DNA of 64,000 nucleotides from Schistosoma mansoni (lineage: Eukaryota > Platyhelminthes > Trematoda > Strigeidida > Schistosomatidae), in assembly GCF_000237925.1 (NCBI RefSeq), contig NC_031497.1:2634524-2698523 (forward strand). Direction: 5' to 3'. Shown here one piece after another: positions 36,012-48,081 of the stretch; the stretch's first letter is position 1, and every line of letters begins with the position of its first letter. The notes under the pieces were generated by a model. The model was given only the letters and a program-made list of their open reading frames with translations. It was not told where the DNA came from and ran no database searches. The position numbers were made by a program, and so were the translations under genes.

Positions 36012-36866
36012 AGCATTCGCATTGGTCAAACAGTAAAACACAGTCGCTGAAGCTGGAGAATTGATATTATATACAATTTTTGTCTTGAAGTGAAGTTAGA
36101 GTTATTATAAAACTTCCTCTATGTTTCACTGACAAAAAGAAATTAAACAGGCGGTCTGAATGTACAATTCAGTCATATGTCATCAAAAGCTTGAGTTTCA
36201 TGTTCCTTGTATGAGCTAATTGAACATAATTTACGTTAAAAAGCCTAACTGTATACTTTTTTGGTGATATACCAAAAAGTTAGGATCTACGGAATTAGCA
36301 TGGAAATGAAATCCGACAGTTTTTTCCTTTAATAAATACCACGAATGTTGTAATATAACGTTGAAAATGTCAAGGTATTCGCAAATTATGACTACGATTG
36401 TGGTTTAGTAGGTATGACGCATTAGAATCTATGTTGCGACGAAGTATCTTTTCCGGGGTAGTAGGGGGCGGGTAAAACAATGGTCAAACTCGGTACGTGA
36501 TACGAAACAGCACAATTTGTTGATGTAATTGGGTTACCTAGACCGCTGAATTTATATTTAAATGTGATCTACAGAGATAATCTACTTTAAGGTTACTCCA
36601 GTAGTCGGTTTCCTCAAGGAACATTAAAACTACCGGAGTGACTTGGTACCTACTTTATTTTAGGAGTCACCAAAATAAGTATTATCATTGAGCTGGTTTT
36701 TAAGACCATTACCAAAGCAGCAAAAACTTCGATTACACTTAAAAAAAGCAAATCATTTAAAATGACGATGGTCAAACTAGTGCTGAATTATATTACTTCC
36801 GAGAGAGATCAAGGTACAATTTCTAACTGTGCTACGAATTTATTGACTGTGTCTATGAACGCTCTA

Positions 36867-37294
36867 GGGAAGTCCTACTCACTGCCTTCTCGTACCACAG
36901 GTGTTGTTTACGAAAGTGAGAGGACGAAAAGCGAATGTCCGGCGCTTTAACCGGGTTGGTGGACACGGAGGGTCCACCTAGGGGAGTTGGAAAACCCTGA
37001 TTCCAAACCAATGGTGCACATGGGCTCCAGTATCCTGATGGAACGAATGGCGGACGAACCTGTCATTGGTCAACGGCTACCATGGGACTGCATCTCCTCA
37101 CGATGCTCCACTGCCTTGTGGATCAGACCTTTTGGTCAAAGGCTCGGGGTGTGGCCCCCTAAGAAAACCACCTGCTTCGGTTTGGGCACCCGGGCAGTAT
37201 CACAGCCCACACACACAAATAGTGTGGCGCATATGTACCTGGTGCCCTTTTGTACCAACATATATGTGTTTAAATAAATAAATAAATAAATAAT
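36867..37294 (+). mobile_element. LINE-tail repeat, copy F
   Basis: Same family as copies A-E: GTCCTACTCACTGCCTTC, GGCGCTTTAACCGGGTTGG, CACCCGGGCAGTATCACAG, GTGTGGCGCATATGTACC, and a long clean (AAAT)n tail at 37270-37293. The tail of AAAT units is typical of RTE-related elements. It is intact over the shared part and differs from A and E at many sites. Confidence 0.75.
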
Positions 37295-39950
37295 GAACGC
37301 TCTACAACTTAACACCTAAGGTGAAATAAAAGTCGATGTGAACAATTGAGTCACTGAAATTTAAGCTTAGTGACTCAAGTATTTTAATTACGGGCTGAAA
37401 CCCAGATATACCTATACAGATATGAAGATCTTCACATGAACGGCCGTCATACGATAAGTATGACTCAGTAAGAATTTTTACTTAGAGGCTGGGTTACAAT
37501 TCTGTATTTAAAAAATACACCTTAAACTCACTGTTAAATGTTTTAAGTACTAGTGCATATATCTAATAACTTCGAATTTGGGAATGACCACTGTAGTTAA
37601 ATACATATATTTCTTTTCGTATGCTAAGTTAGAAATAAGAGTGTAAGTTGAATGACATGAAAGATGGGAGTCTGTAAAGACTGAATAAGTGTACCTCTAA
37701 AGTTAAGCTACTGCTATTTAGCTTTATCCAATTGTGAATTGACTAGTAACTCCGATAACTTACGCTAAAATTGGGCACCAGAGGCGACCACAGGCTTATA
37801 CACCCTTTTGCTAGACAACTATTTAGAAAAGCCACAGCTTGATACTGAAAGTTTCGGGGACGGTTTTGGAAAGACTGACAAATTTTAAGATATGGAGGAA
37901 ACCTCTAGTACTAAGAAGTGTCTCGCGAGTCACAGTAGGCCGACTTACGTTAAATATCGATACGGATACACCATACTTGATCAACTTTCACTGCCGACAT
38001 CATAAATGAAAAATCTGTGGCGGGGGTCCATTAGTTTCTGTTTATGATCATACTAGTCACAATAATTTTGACTGGTTGATAATAATCAATTATGTACATT
38101 TTAGACAGATGGTTCAAAGACTGCATCAACCTATGATTCTAAGAGAGAAGTCGGGATACTAGCTTCTGTTTGTAGATTTCTCGTGCTCATTATTTTACTT
38201 CGGACGAACTTTTCGATAGTTAGACAGAAAACAATAAAACACAAAACGAATTTCTAGTAAATTTGCAATAAATTTTGTAAGTGAAGTCATCATTTCTTTG
38301 TTAGTTCGGATACTAAGCATTTGGCTTTCACTTTCCAAATGAATAAAATGCATTAGGGATTCATTTAGGAACTTCGAAACAACATAAAGCGAAAAAATTA
38401 TCTTAATACAAAAACTTATAAGAGTTTCTATAACCTTTCTCGATAAAACAAACTACTTGCGAGGAGCGTTTGGCGAACAGGCACTCAGTTAAATGCGGGA
38501 ACCTGAATACCCCAAGGTCATACTTTAAACATTACAGGGTCATGAGTACAAACAGAATGAGATAAGCTTGTCTTTTCATATGAATAAGAAACCATTCCTA
38601 CGGAGTGGTTCCATAAGCGGTTTCCAAAAGCAATTAGAAGACTATAGTCTTTCCTGAAACATGGCTATCGCCCGACACTACAGATGAAGTGACCTTCCGA
38701 GGCATGACACTATTTTAATAAGACAGGACACAAAAAGAAAGCGGAGTGACATTATACAACGACAGCCACTTCAAGGACGTAACACAACACAGTACTGAAT
38801 TTACCGAGTTGACAGAATCATGATGCCATTGCTTTGTAGCGGTAAATAAATCCCCAAAATCAATAGCTCTGTAAGTCTTCAACATAGGATGCTGACCACA
38901 TTAGTTTTAGTGAACTCACCTAGCTGAAGGCGCTCGGTCATGCATCCGCATCAGATCACGAGTGAAAAGGCCGTGCTCAAAATACCCTGCAATCCCTAGC
39001 CAGATTAGATCAGTAGGTCCACGATATATTGATAACCTATCAAATATATCTTCGAACCTCCTCGCTTCTGTCTTTTGATTTCACTTTCTGGGTACGATTC
39101 ATAATAGAAGACGTTACTGGTTAAAGCGTCGTTGAACTCCGAATACTTGTAGCATCTTCAGCTTCAATGTAAACAGCAAGAAGTTCTTTATTGAAGTAAT
39201 ATACTGTTCCCCCGAGGTCCTAAAACGCAAAATGATGACTCAGTAAATGTGGTACTTAAGTGTTTTCATGTGTGTGTGTTTTTAACAAATACTACAAGCT
39301 AAAGATTTTAATATTCCACTCCAAAATCTCAGCAAGTAGGAAATAGCACCTTAAGAGCTGCTAAATAAACAGTTTCAAATATGATCTTCCCAATCACCTG
39401 ATGTTCTTTATAATACATTGAAGTCAAGATTTGTATCTAGGTTACCTCGGCAGCCGGAAACAAATGCCCTGATGATTTGCCTGGTTTGCTTACAAAAGGT
39501 TGAAAAGGCATAACAAGATTTCACAAGACCTACCACCAGACCTATCTTGTAAAGATAGATGTGACGCTTCAAAACTAGATCCCATATTATTTAGATAAAG
39601 TAAGCTTAGGTATACCTGAATTTTCAAAAGTCTATGTAATAAAACTACAGCAAATTACTATGCATAAAAATTTGCCAAAATAGTGGTTGTAACCTTCGGA
39701 ATCAGGGCTTTGTACTAAGGATATAAAGAACATTGAGCAAATTAAAGTCAACTTTTTCTGACGCTACGTGAGCTTCTGAAGTACGTTATTAACAAATATC
39801 CGGTCAGTTTAAACCCCTAATCAATTCAAATCTTCCTTAAATTGCTTTATGAACCAATTTGTATTTTCTTACATGCTCGGTGAAATTTACTCAAGTCAAA
39901 CTACATTTAACGATGGGTCACCTAACATCTAACCTTATGAATAAATAACT
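37295..39950. other. No gene or repeat recognised
   Basis: Mixed AT-rich sequence with no open frame over 60 codons carrying a motif. The 3' LTR of the gypsy-like fossil to the right should lie here if it survives, but no terminal repeat could be matched by eye. Confidence 0.4.
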
Positions 39951-39959
39951 AATTGGCAC

Positions 39960-42790
39960 CCCTGTTGGTCATTGTAGAGAGCATGTTTTATTCTATTTAT
40001 GGAGACCGCTTCACTCTTTCTGTTATTGCCAGGGATCAAGTGTCTGGTTGTCCGTTTAACTACTCAGTAAAATCCTTTATAAGGTTGCTTTAGCGGTTTT
40101 CAAGTAGTATCGACGCGAACAAAGATGAATTTGCACGTTTTCAGATGTTTATCGAGCTTTCCCTGGTGATTATGTTCACATTGGGCTCCTCTTCAATCTG
40201 CTGCATACTTTGCATCAAACTACTTGCGAAACATATTGGGTCGGTCAGCATTTTGTCGTGAGAGTTGATCAGTTGTCCCGGTAGGAACAGAGTTGTGCTT
40301 CAGACTAGCTCATCTGATATGCAGCCGATATTTTTCTTAGCAGTTGAATGAATCCCAAGGAGGACAGGTGGCGAAGCGTCACACCATTTGACCGAGCCAG
40401 TCTGTCACTTTTTCGAGCTTTTAAATCTGCGGTGGAATCTCTCAGCCAAGCCATTAGCTGCCAGGTGGTAAGGTGTTGTTGTTATACACCTCGCTCCCAA
40501 AAGTCTGGTGAACTCCTGGAATAGGATTGATGGAAAACATTATACTCAGTCTGTGGTGACGGCAATCGCGTCCCATTGTTTTGCTATACAAGGGTTGGCG
40601 AATACTAAGGCTATGGCCTCTGTTGATGCGTCTTTATTTGGGCATGCTTCCGCCCATCTGACAAACCTGTCAACAGCGGTAAGGCTGTTGTTGCAAATTT
40701 TAGGTGAGACTGATCCGTCGGTATCTAAATGAACGTGTTTGAAACGTCTGTCAGGTAACAGAAATTTTCGAAAAGCACTGACTGCATGCCGATTAACCTT
40801 ATTGCGTTGGTATTTTGTGCAGGTCCTTGCCAATCTCTTTACATCCATGTTAATTTTCGATCAAACAACACATTCTACGATGAGTTTTGCTGCAGCTCAG
40901 AACTCGGGTGTGATAGTTTATGAAGCTGTTGAAATACTTTTCGCCGATAAACTTTGGGAGCGAAAGGACGGTAATCACCTGTTGAAACGTCACAGACAAT
41001 AGGCGAATTAGAGAAAGGAATTAGTCAGATTTACCTTTGCAGGTTTTTAAATTTGGGTCATCTACCTGTTATTGGGACATGGTTTGGAGATTGATTTCTT
41101 GATTTTTGTACCAGCTTGTTGATGTCCTTTTGTGTTAAGGCATCTGCCACACGTGATGAATGCTGATCACATGATATGTTAAGAGAATAACATAGGGGTT
41201 TGTGATCGATTACTATCGTAAACTGAAGCCCCTGTAGTAGGGAATTGAAGTGTTTTGCCACCAAATAAATCACTATTAATTTGTACCCGACAGTACTATC
41301 ACGTGTTTGAACTGGTGATGGATGTTTAAAAAAAGAACGCCGCGGGTGTGATGGTGTCGTTGACTCGTTGTCTTTGCACTGTCCTGATAGTGTTTTGTGA
41401 AGCGTCGGTGAACAAAATTGGGGGTTACAGGGTCTGAATTTAGATGCATCAACATATTAGCCTTCGCCATCATGAACTTTGTATTATTAAAATCTGCTTT
41501 TGTATTTAATGGTAAGCTGAAAATTCTCTCCTTCTTCATCTTTTTTCTTCTTTGAACAAGCCTCAGAATATCAGTGGGGGCTGTAGTGTAGTTGCACGGT
41601 TAGGCAAGGAGCGATGATAGAAATTATACATCCCGAGAATTCGCTGCAGCGTTTTTACTGAAGTGTGTTCCGGGTAGTTATTGATTACATCTACCTTTTG
41701 TAGAAGTGGCTCGATATCGTTCGAATCTATGTGATGTCTCAGAAAGCCAAAGGTTGGAACACCGAGTATACACTTTGAAGGATTAACTACAACCAAATAA
41801 CTTTTGAAGCGGTAGAATAAAATGCGTAGATGCCGTACAGGTTCTTCTATGGAAGAACTGGAGACCATGACGTCGTCCATGTAAACAGTTTCGAAATCCT
41901 AATCTTTTGCGACCTCCTCTAGGAATCGCTGAAACTTCTGGGCAGTGTTTTATAGTCCAAATGGAGTCTTCGAAAATTCAGACAGAACACAGGGTGTGAT
42001 TATGGACGTTTCTCAATATCTTCTGAAGCCAACGGAATTCGATGTTATGCTTTGATGAGGTTCAGCCCGAACAAACCCGTTATCCCTGTAAATTCAGAGG
42101 GAAATCATGTAAATAAGGAATTGGGTACTCGTCTGGAGTGGTCTGGTTATTTAGATGACGGTGATTACCACGCGGATACCAGCCCTGATCCTTCCTATGC
42201 ATCATGCGTAGAGGAGAAGCTGACGGTTTTCCGGATCACTAGATGATACCCAATTGCATCATACGGGCGAATTCCCTCTTTGAAATCTTCAACTTATCTG
42301 GGGTTAGTATGCATGATTGAAGGGTATGTGGTAGTTATGTGGTATCATGTGTCGTGCGATGTTCGTTCGCTTTGGTTATTGGCTTTCGTAATGCTATCGT
42401 ACTCTGATAAAACGTCATTAAGGACGTTACTTGTCGGTTTTGCCGAGTGAAAGCTGTAAATTTTATAATCAACAGTCGTACCATTCACCTACAGGTGATT
42501 CTGTCTATATTCCAGTCCCTTTTCATTCATGTCAACCAGTAAATCATAAGCACTGAGAAAATCAGATCCAAAAGTCGATTACTTGTGTCACTGTGAAAAT
42601 CCATGAAAAACGCCGATGAAGTCCAAGGTCTAATATTATTGGCTGTTCTCCCTATTTTGATGACTGTTTAGTTGGCCCCTTGTAATAACACTCTGTCACT
42701 AGAAGTGTGTGAGGTTCAGACTTTTAAGTCAATACAGGGGCTAAATCAGTCCCTTTTTCGGTCGAACAATCCATAATTATAAGTAGTCAG
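39960..42790 (-). mobile_element. Ty3/gypsy-type LTR retrotransposon fossil (pol)
   Basis: Minus-strand pol remains in gypsy order: protease region near 42550-42750, reverse transcriptase with its MDDVMVSSS box and QRILGMYNFYHRSLP (41880-41563), RNase H with FTIVIDHKPLCY (41273-41058), and integrase with RLARTCTKYQRNKV and VDRFVRWAEACP (40848-40546) running on to about 40000. The order protease-RT-RNase H-integrase is that of Ty3/gypsy, the group of known schistosome elements such as Boudicca and Gulliver; which one is closest is not determined. The copy is old and broken many times. Neither LTR nor gag was found. A minus-strand insertion, with an RTE LINE beginning about 700 bases to its right. 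Confidence 0.85.
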
Positions 42791-43469
42791 TGATTTCAAA
42801 TACAACTGATATAATCCAAGGTATGTGTTCACAGTAATCACTGAACGATGATACCAATGTGATATGTAAACATAGACAAAAACTGTATTATACTTCTATT
42901 ATTTTGACAGCTGATAAGTGGAAACGGGAAGTATATGTATACAGCAGTGTATTTGCTAGAGAAAAGCGATGTTTCATGTCATAAGCGTACAAAACGGGAA
43001 CGAAAGATCGACATCAACGTCTTCAAGCAACAATTTTACAGCCAATAACACTAATTATACAGATCATTCGAAGTAATAAAAATGCGAATAATAACAATAC
43101 TTTATTACAAAACCAGTTTACATTAACCATCTCCACACCCCCTAACAGCATCCGTAATTTGCTACCGATACCCCGCAGTTCCAACATTATGTTTTACCCG
43201 TTTTCTTTCGTTATGTACTTCGTAGCCCTTTTCTATAATTAGTGAACAATCGAGTCTCTTGAATTCTCATTAAACATCCGTAGCATCCTTCTCAATTACT
43301 GGTGATGCAGCACACATTGAGCCTTAGAAATACCTTCCCGTTAAAAACAACCTTGCTGAAGAGATTTAACGATGAAAAAACAACTTAAACCGTTTAAACT
43401 CTGCCATGAGAGTTAAAGTGACTTCATTTAGAAGAATTATGACGCCTCATGTTGAAAGCCGGGGTTATT
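42791..43469. other. Between the gypsy fossil and the RTE element; nothing recognised
   Basis: No coding motif. This is where gag and the 5' LTR of the gypsy-like fossil would be expected, but the sequence does not show them. Confidence 0.4.
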
Positions 43470-45155
43470 CCAAAGTCACGAGGTTGATACTCCTCCTAAC
43501 AACCAAAGAAGAAAATACACATAGGTACATGGAATATCTGCACAATTTAGAGACAGAAGGGGCCAATTAAGTAGGTTTGAAAATGCGGAAATGCAACTTG
43601 GTGGTGCTCGGACCAAGTGAACCCATTTGAACCCTAGCTGGACAGAAAGGTTTTAATTTGGAGGAAATGCTATTGTACTCAGGTCATGAAGAGAATGTTT
43701 CGTGTATACAGGGAGTTAAACTAATGCTGACCAAAGAAGCACGAAAAGCACTTACAGGATGAGAGTCTCATGGATCCTGAGTCATAAAAGCATCCTTCGT
43801 AACAAAGAAGGTAGGGATTACAATAAATGCTATCTAGTACTATGCTTCTATCAATAATAGACAAAGACCAGTTTTATGGCAGACTTCGGCCGATCGTAGA
43901 CAGTTGTTCAGGAAAGGATCTGGCCATCCTGATGGGTGACCGGAATGCCAAGGACGCAATGGAAAACACTGGGTCTGGAGACATTATGAGGGGGGCAGGG
44001 ACTACAATGAAGGGAAGAGAATAATGAGAGATTGGCAAATTTATGTGCCTGTCAACAGTTTTTTTGGACTGGACGAAAGATTCAGTGAACGGCCAGCTCC
44101 CAGATTCGCAGGCTGGATTCCGCAAGGATCGGTCGTGTACAGGCCAAATCACCACACTACAAATCATCGTTGAACAATCAATTGAATGGGACTCATCACT
44201 ATACATCCACTCTCTTAATTATGAAAAAGCATTCGACAGTGTGGATAGGAGAACGTCGTAGAAACGTCTTCGGCATCATGGTGTATCTGAGAAGATCGTC
44301 AACATCGTACGGAATTCATACGATGGACTGCGTTACAAAGTCATGGATGGAGAATGGCTGACAGACGCATATCAAGTGAGGACCAGAGTCAAACAAGACT
44401 GCCTATTCCACTCCTTTCTCTTTCTTTTGGTGGTTGATTAGATTAGGAAGACCTCTACATCTCAGAGGAGGCATGGAATACATTTAGCAGCTTTGACGAA
44501 ACCAGGTGATTTGTATTTTACAGATGACCTAGCTCTTCTACCCCATACGCATGAACAAATGCAGGTCAAGACAACCAGTGTGGCAAAAGCCTCTGCAGCA
44601 GTAGGCCTCAACATGCACAAGGGGGGAAGCAACAACAACAACAACATAGCAAGGACTGAATTCCTACAGTTGAAGAACATATAGAACCCGAAACGACTGT
44701 CAACCAAAATCGAAACCAGAATCTTCAATACGAAGGTCAAAACAGTCCTACTGTACGGAGCTAAAACGTGGGGATCTATCACAACCATTGTCAAAATGGC
44801 ACAAGTATTTGTAAACAGTTGTCTATGCAAGGTACCCAATATCCCTTGGCTGAATACCATAGGCAACAACTTACTGTGGTAGAGGACAAACCAGCCTAAT
44901 CTGGGGAGGAAATTAGGAAGAGACGTTGGAAGTGAATAGAAAACATATACATATATATAAACTGTATCACGAAGCAAGCGCCAACTTGTAATCCTGAAGG
45001 TAAAAGGAAAAGGGCAAGGCCCAAGAACACACTGAGTCAATAATTGGTAGCAGACTTTAAAAGGATGAATAGAAACTATGAACAACTGGAAAGGAGAATG
45101 CTGACCGGAGGCCTATGCTCCTTCACGAGGGCTAATAGGCGTAAGTAAGTAATTG
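43470..45155 (+). mobile_element. RTE-type LINE, internally deleted
   Basis: Plus strand. Endonuclease remains run from about 43500 (IHIGTWNI) to DLAILMGDRNAKDAMENTGS at about 43915-43980. Near 44050 the reading jumps to the reverse transcriptase (QAGFRKDRSC, IVEQSIEWDSSLYI, NYEKAFDSVDRRT), so the stretch between the two domains, several hundred codons in intact relatives, is gone. The catalytic box reads FTDDLALL (44519-44545) in place of FADDLALL. C-terminal pieces follow, ending in GTAAGTAAGTAA at about 45140. There are many stops and frame changes. Motifs match schistosome RTE elements of the SR2/Perere-3 type. The long minus-strand frame at 44462-45085 is only its shadow. Confidence 0.85.
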
Positions 45156-46150
45156 GGTAAGAGTAACCTCTTCCATCGCAGGAAAGCTAGATTTAGTCGG
45201 CCACTTTTTGATGTTATTCTCGTTGCTTGTTTTTCCTGTCCTTTTTTCAGCGTCGCGAATGTAATACTCAAAGTTGGAATCTGGAGCAGATGTGCATCCG
45301 TCAATGTTGTAGTTTGTACCGTGTGTTATTTTTGAACAGATTATAACAAATGTGAACCCATAGTACAGTATCAACACATAAACCTATTTATTAACTCGAT
45401 TGATCTACATACATATTCTGCCTTTAATTTTTACTGATTTTATCTATTTAATTACCTTACCTAGGTTATATTACACTTGTTAACCCATGTTGTAAAATAT
45501 TGATCATGCCTGTAAAGATGACATGTACTGGCTGTTATTCATATTATTGTGTAGGCAAATTTACTCCCCCCGTTTCTATAATAGGTGTGTTTTCGTGCAT
45601 ATCAACCTAACTAATTAGCTTATTACTTTAAATCTCATAACATGCGTAAATTTTGATCTCGGCTGTATACTACCATGCCTCCTGTTACATATTGTTGTAT
45701 GGGAATAAACAGCTACTAAATTACAACTTTTAGGACAATGTAGACTATCCTCAAAATGATACCACTCTTGCATACAACGAACTGTCCAACAACCGCTCCA
45801 AACCAAGTCAACACATATGCCGAAGAGATTTTGGAGAAAGTAGTAATTGTTAGGGTGTTTGTTTGCATCTTAAGCGGTTTCCAAGAACTTGTAACAACAG
45901 AGGTCAGGTGATTAAGAGTTCGCTGAAGACATCTGAGTAATGCAATAACTTTACAGCTAGTGGTGAGAAACTAAGACAACCATGAAACAGAGAATCAACT
46001 ATGTGGTAATGGGAACTCGAAAATCTATAGCACAGTCGGTTTTCCGTCAATATGCCACATGAAATCAGGAAACATTTGACTAACCTTACATAAAATAAAG
46101 TTTGCGGCACGTTTGAAGTTTGCGTTACGCCCACACGGAATTTTTTATGA
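45156..46150. other. No gene seen; may include the LINE 5' untranslated region
   Basis: No coding motif on either strand. The rightmost few hundred bases precede the ORF1 start at 46220 and may be the 5' untranslated part of the CR1-type LINE; its start could not be placed. Confidence 0.35.
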
Positions 46151-46316
46151 AGTGTTTTTATATCGATAAACCCTAGTTTATAACTCAATAATCACATTTA
46201 AATTAACCCTTGAAGAAAAATGGTTCGACTGACACAAAAACGGGCTTCGAAAAGCCCCATTTCTTCAGATATTAACAACTCTGCTCTTACCTATACTCCA
46301 TGTTCTGCAACTTCTG

Positions 46317-47690
46317 TTGCAACATCTGTTGCTGGATGACTCAATGTCAAACTTAATAATGAGTTCTAACACACGAACTGAGGGTATCGATCATATTAAG
46401 AGTGGATTAGCCACTGTCTATAAGCAATTAAGTGACATGCGTTCTAAAATGGAGTCACTTGCGGGCTCTTTATTAAAGCATGATGATCCTAAACTACAAC
46501 TAAAGACACTGTCAACCCTTAGAATGTTGTTGTCAAAAGATGTAGTTCCTTCAGAACTCGAAGACAGGATCAAAGTAGAATCCGTTATTGACTTGATAGC
46601 TAGTGAAGTCACTAAGCGAACAATCTCGCGAAATAATGTGATCATATATAATATGCCGGACAAAGTTGCCATTAAAACTGTAGGGAATTCGATTCTAAAG
46701 GCAGCTAATCTCCAAGACAGTCCATACCAATGTATCCGACTTAACAAAAAGCATCAAAAATACTCATGCCCTATCCTGTTTAGATTCGATCCCCAATTAC
46801 TAGCGGAACAGTTGAAAGAATCTGAACAGCTAGTCTGTGCGCATACGAAGTTTAAAAACGCTCGTATAGTCTCAGACAAAACCACCAATCAAAGACTAAC
46901 ACAAAAGCGTACCATGAACGAAAATAACATTGTTGAGGTCACAACAAATGTGATCGCGCCAGAAGCTGAGCCCACTGGTACAGCTAATCTATCTCATGTT
47001 AGTCAGTGTACTGATATACCAATGCAGTGTGCTAGTTTGCCTCTCATACTCATAGTGGCCCTAGATAACCAGGACATATCTGATGTAGACTCTAATGTCA
47101 TTCTTTCCAGTGTAATATCAGAAGCCAAGGATCGAACACCTGATTCTATTGTGAAGGCTCATAAAAACACTGCTAAACCTAAAAAGAATATACCAATTAA
47201 GAAGAAAGTAAATACTAAACCTTCTGGTTCTAGACCGAATACCAAAAATATTTCAACGGCCTTACCGAACAAAAGTATAATTTCTGAAACCATGCTTAAC
47301 CCTACTCATCGTAAGGGAGGTTATAAGGACACATTTCGTTCAAACGTCACACGAGACGGCCACTACAACCATCATGTAAGCAGGCCTACTATTAGACAAA
47401 CGGTAATGAACCAACGTTCCCCATGGTTTCGCTCAAATGTTATAAATACTAAACCTGAAAGATGTGTTTCTTATCATCACTCTCGCAATGGGGAAGATGG
47501 AATACTAGGTTACGCACCATCAACGCAACCCCAACCTGCAGGCTCCTGTCCTAATTGTCCACCAAAACAATTACAACAAATTATTCAACCTTACCAAAAT
47601 AAGGATTTTTTCGGCATCCAGAGATCCCTTTTTCCACTAGCACTACAATTCGCTCAAGCTATAGCCCACGTGATTCGGCAAACGCATTAA
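46317..47690 (+). CDS. LINE ORF1 protein (nucleic-acid binding, CR1 type)
   Basis: The open part of ORF1, about 457 codons. A helical, coiled-coil-like start (HIKSGLATVYKQLSDMRSK) is followed by an RRM-like fold region with NNVIIYNMPD, QCIRLNKKHQKYSCPILFRF and KNARIVSDKTTNQR, which matches the ORF1 middle domain of trematode CR1 elements. A basic, low-complexity region (AKPKKNIPIKKKVNTKPSGS) and a Cys/Pro end (GSCPNCPP) follow. Such proteins coat the LINE RNA. The true start is upstream at 46220 in another frame. Confidence 0.75.
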   Translation: MQHLLLDDSMSNLIMSSNTRTEGIDHIKSGLATVYKQLSDMRSKMESLAGSLLKHDDPKLQLKTLSTLRMLLSKDVVPSELEDRIKVESVIDLIASEVTKRTISRNNVIIYNMPDKVAIKTVGNSILKAANLQDSPYQCIRLNKKHQKYSCPILFRFDPQLLAEQLKESEQLVCAHTKFKNARIVSDKTTNQRLTQKRTMNENNIVEVTTNVIAPEAEPTGTANLSHVSQCTDIPMQCASLPLILIVALDNQDISDVDSNVILSSVISEAKDRTPDSIVKAHKNTAKPKKNIPIKKKVNTKPSGSRPNTKNISTALPNKSIISETMLNPTHRKGGYKDTFRSNVTRDGHYNHHVSRPTIRQTVMNQRSPWFRSNVINTKPERCVSYHHSRNGEDGILGYAPSTQPQPAGSCPNCPPKQLQQIIQPYQNKDFFGIQRSLFPLALQFAQAIAHVIRQTH

Positions 47691-48081
47691 ACCATAGTCC
47701 AGGCATATCTAGAACTCATACCATCGATAAGGATGCTCTCGATTTTTTTACACTACACACTCCATTTTTAAACTTACTACTTATTAACGCACGTTCACTT
47801 CTAAACAAAATTTCAGCCTTGAGAACCTTAGCCTTTCTAGCCAAGCCTTCTTTTATACTTATCACTGAAACATAGTGTTATCCAGCAGTAGCCGATTCCG
47901 AAATAAATATCCAGAACTATCGACTCTATCGCTGTGACAGAGAAGCTAAGCGAGGAGGCGGTTGTCTTATATTTGCTTTCGATACCTTAACAACTAACAA
48001 AGTTGAAGATAGTATCTTGAATAGTTTACCAGAATCGATCTGGATATCAATCAGTACCCTGAATCATAGTCTTCTCCTAGG

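Larger units (their letters stand above)
33347..36860. other. Upstream of Sfmbt; no gene seen
   Basis: Should hold the Sfmbt promoter and 5' untranslated region at its left end; no core promoter motif is clear enough to call. Apart from the fold-back arm at 35071-35158 and the (TA)n tract at 35978-36008 nothing is recognised. Confidence 0.5.

Noticed and set aside
44462-45085. Minus-strand open frame of 207 codons
   Set aside because: It is antisense to the RTE-type LINE C-terminal region; its Leu/Cys-rich hydrophobic content is a by-product of the other strand.
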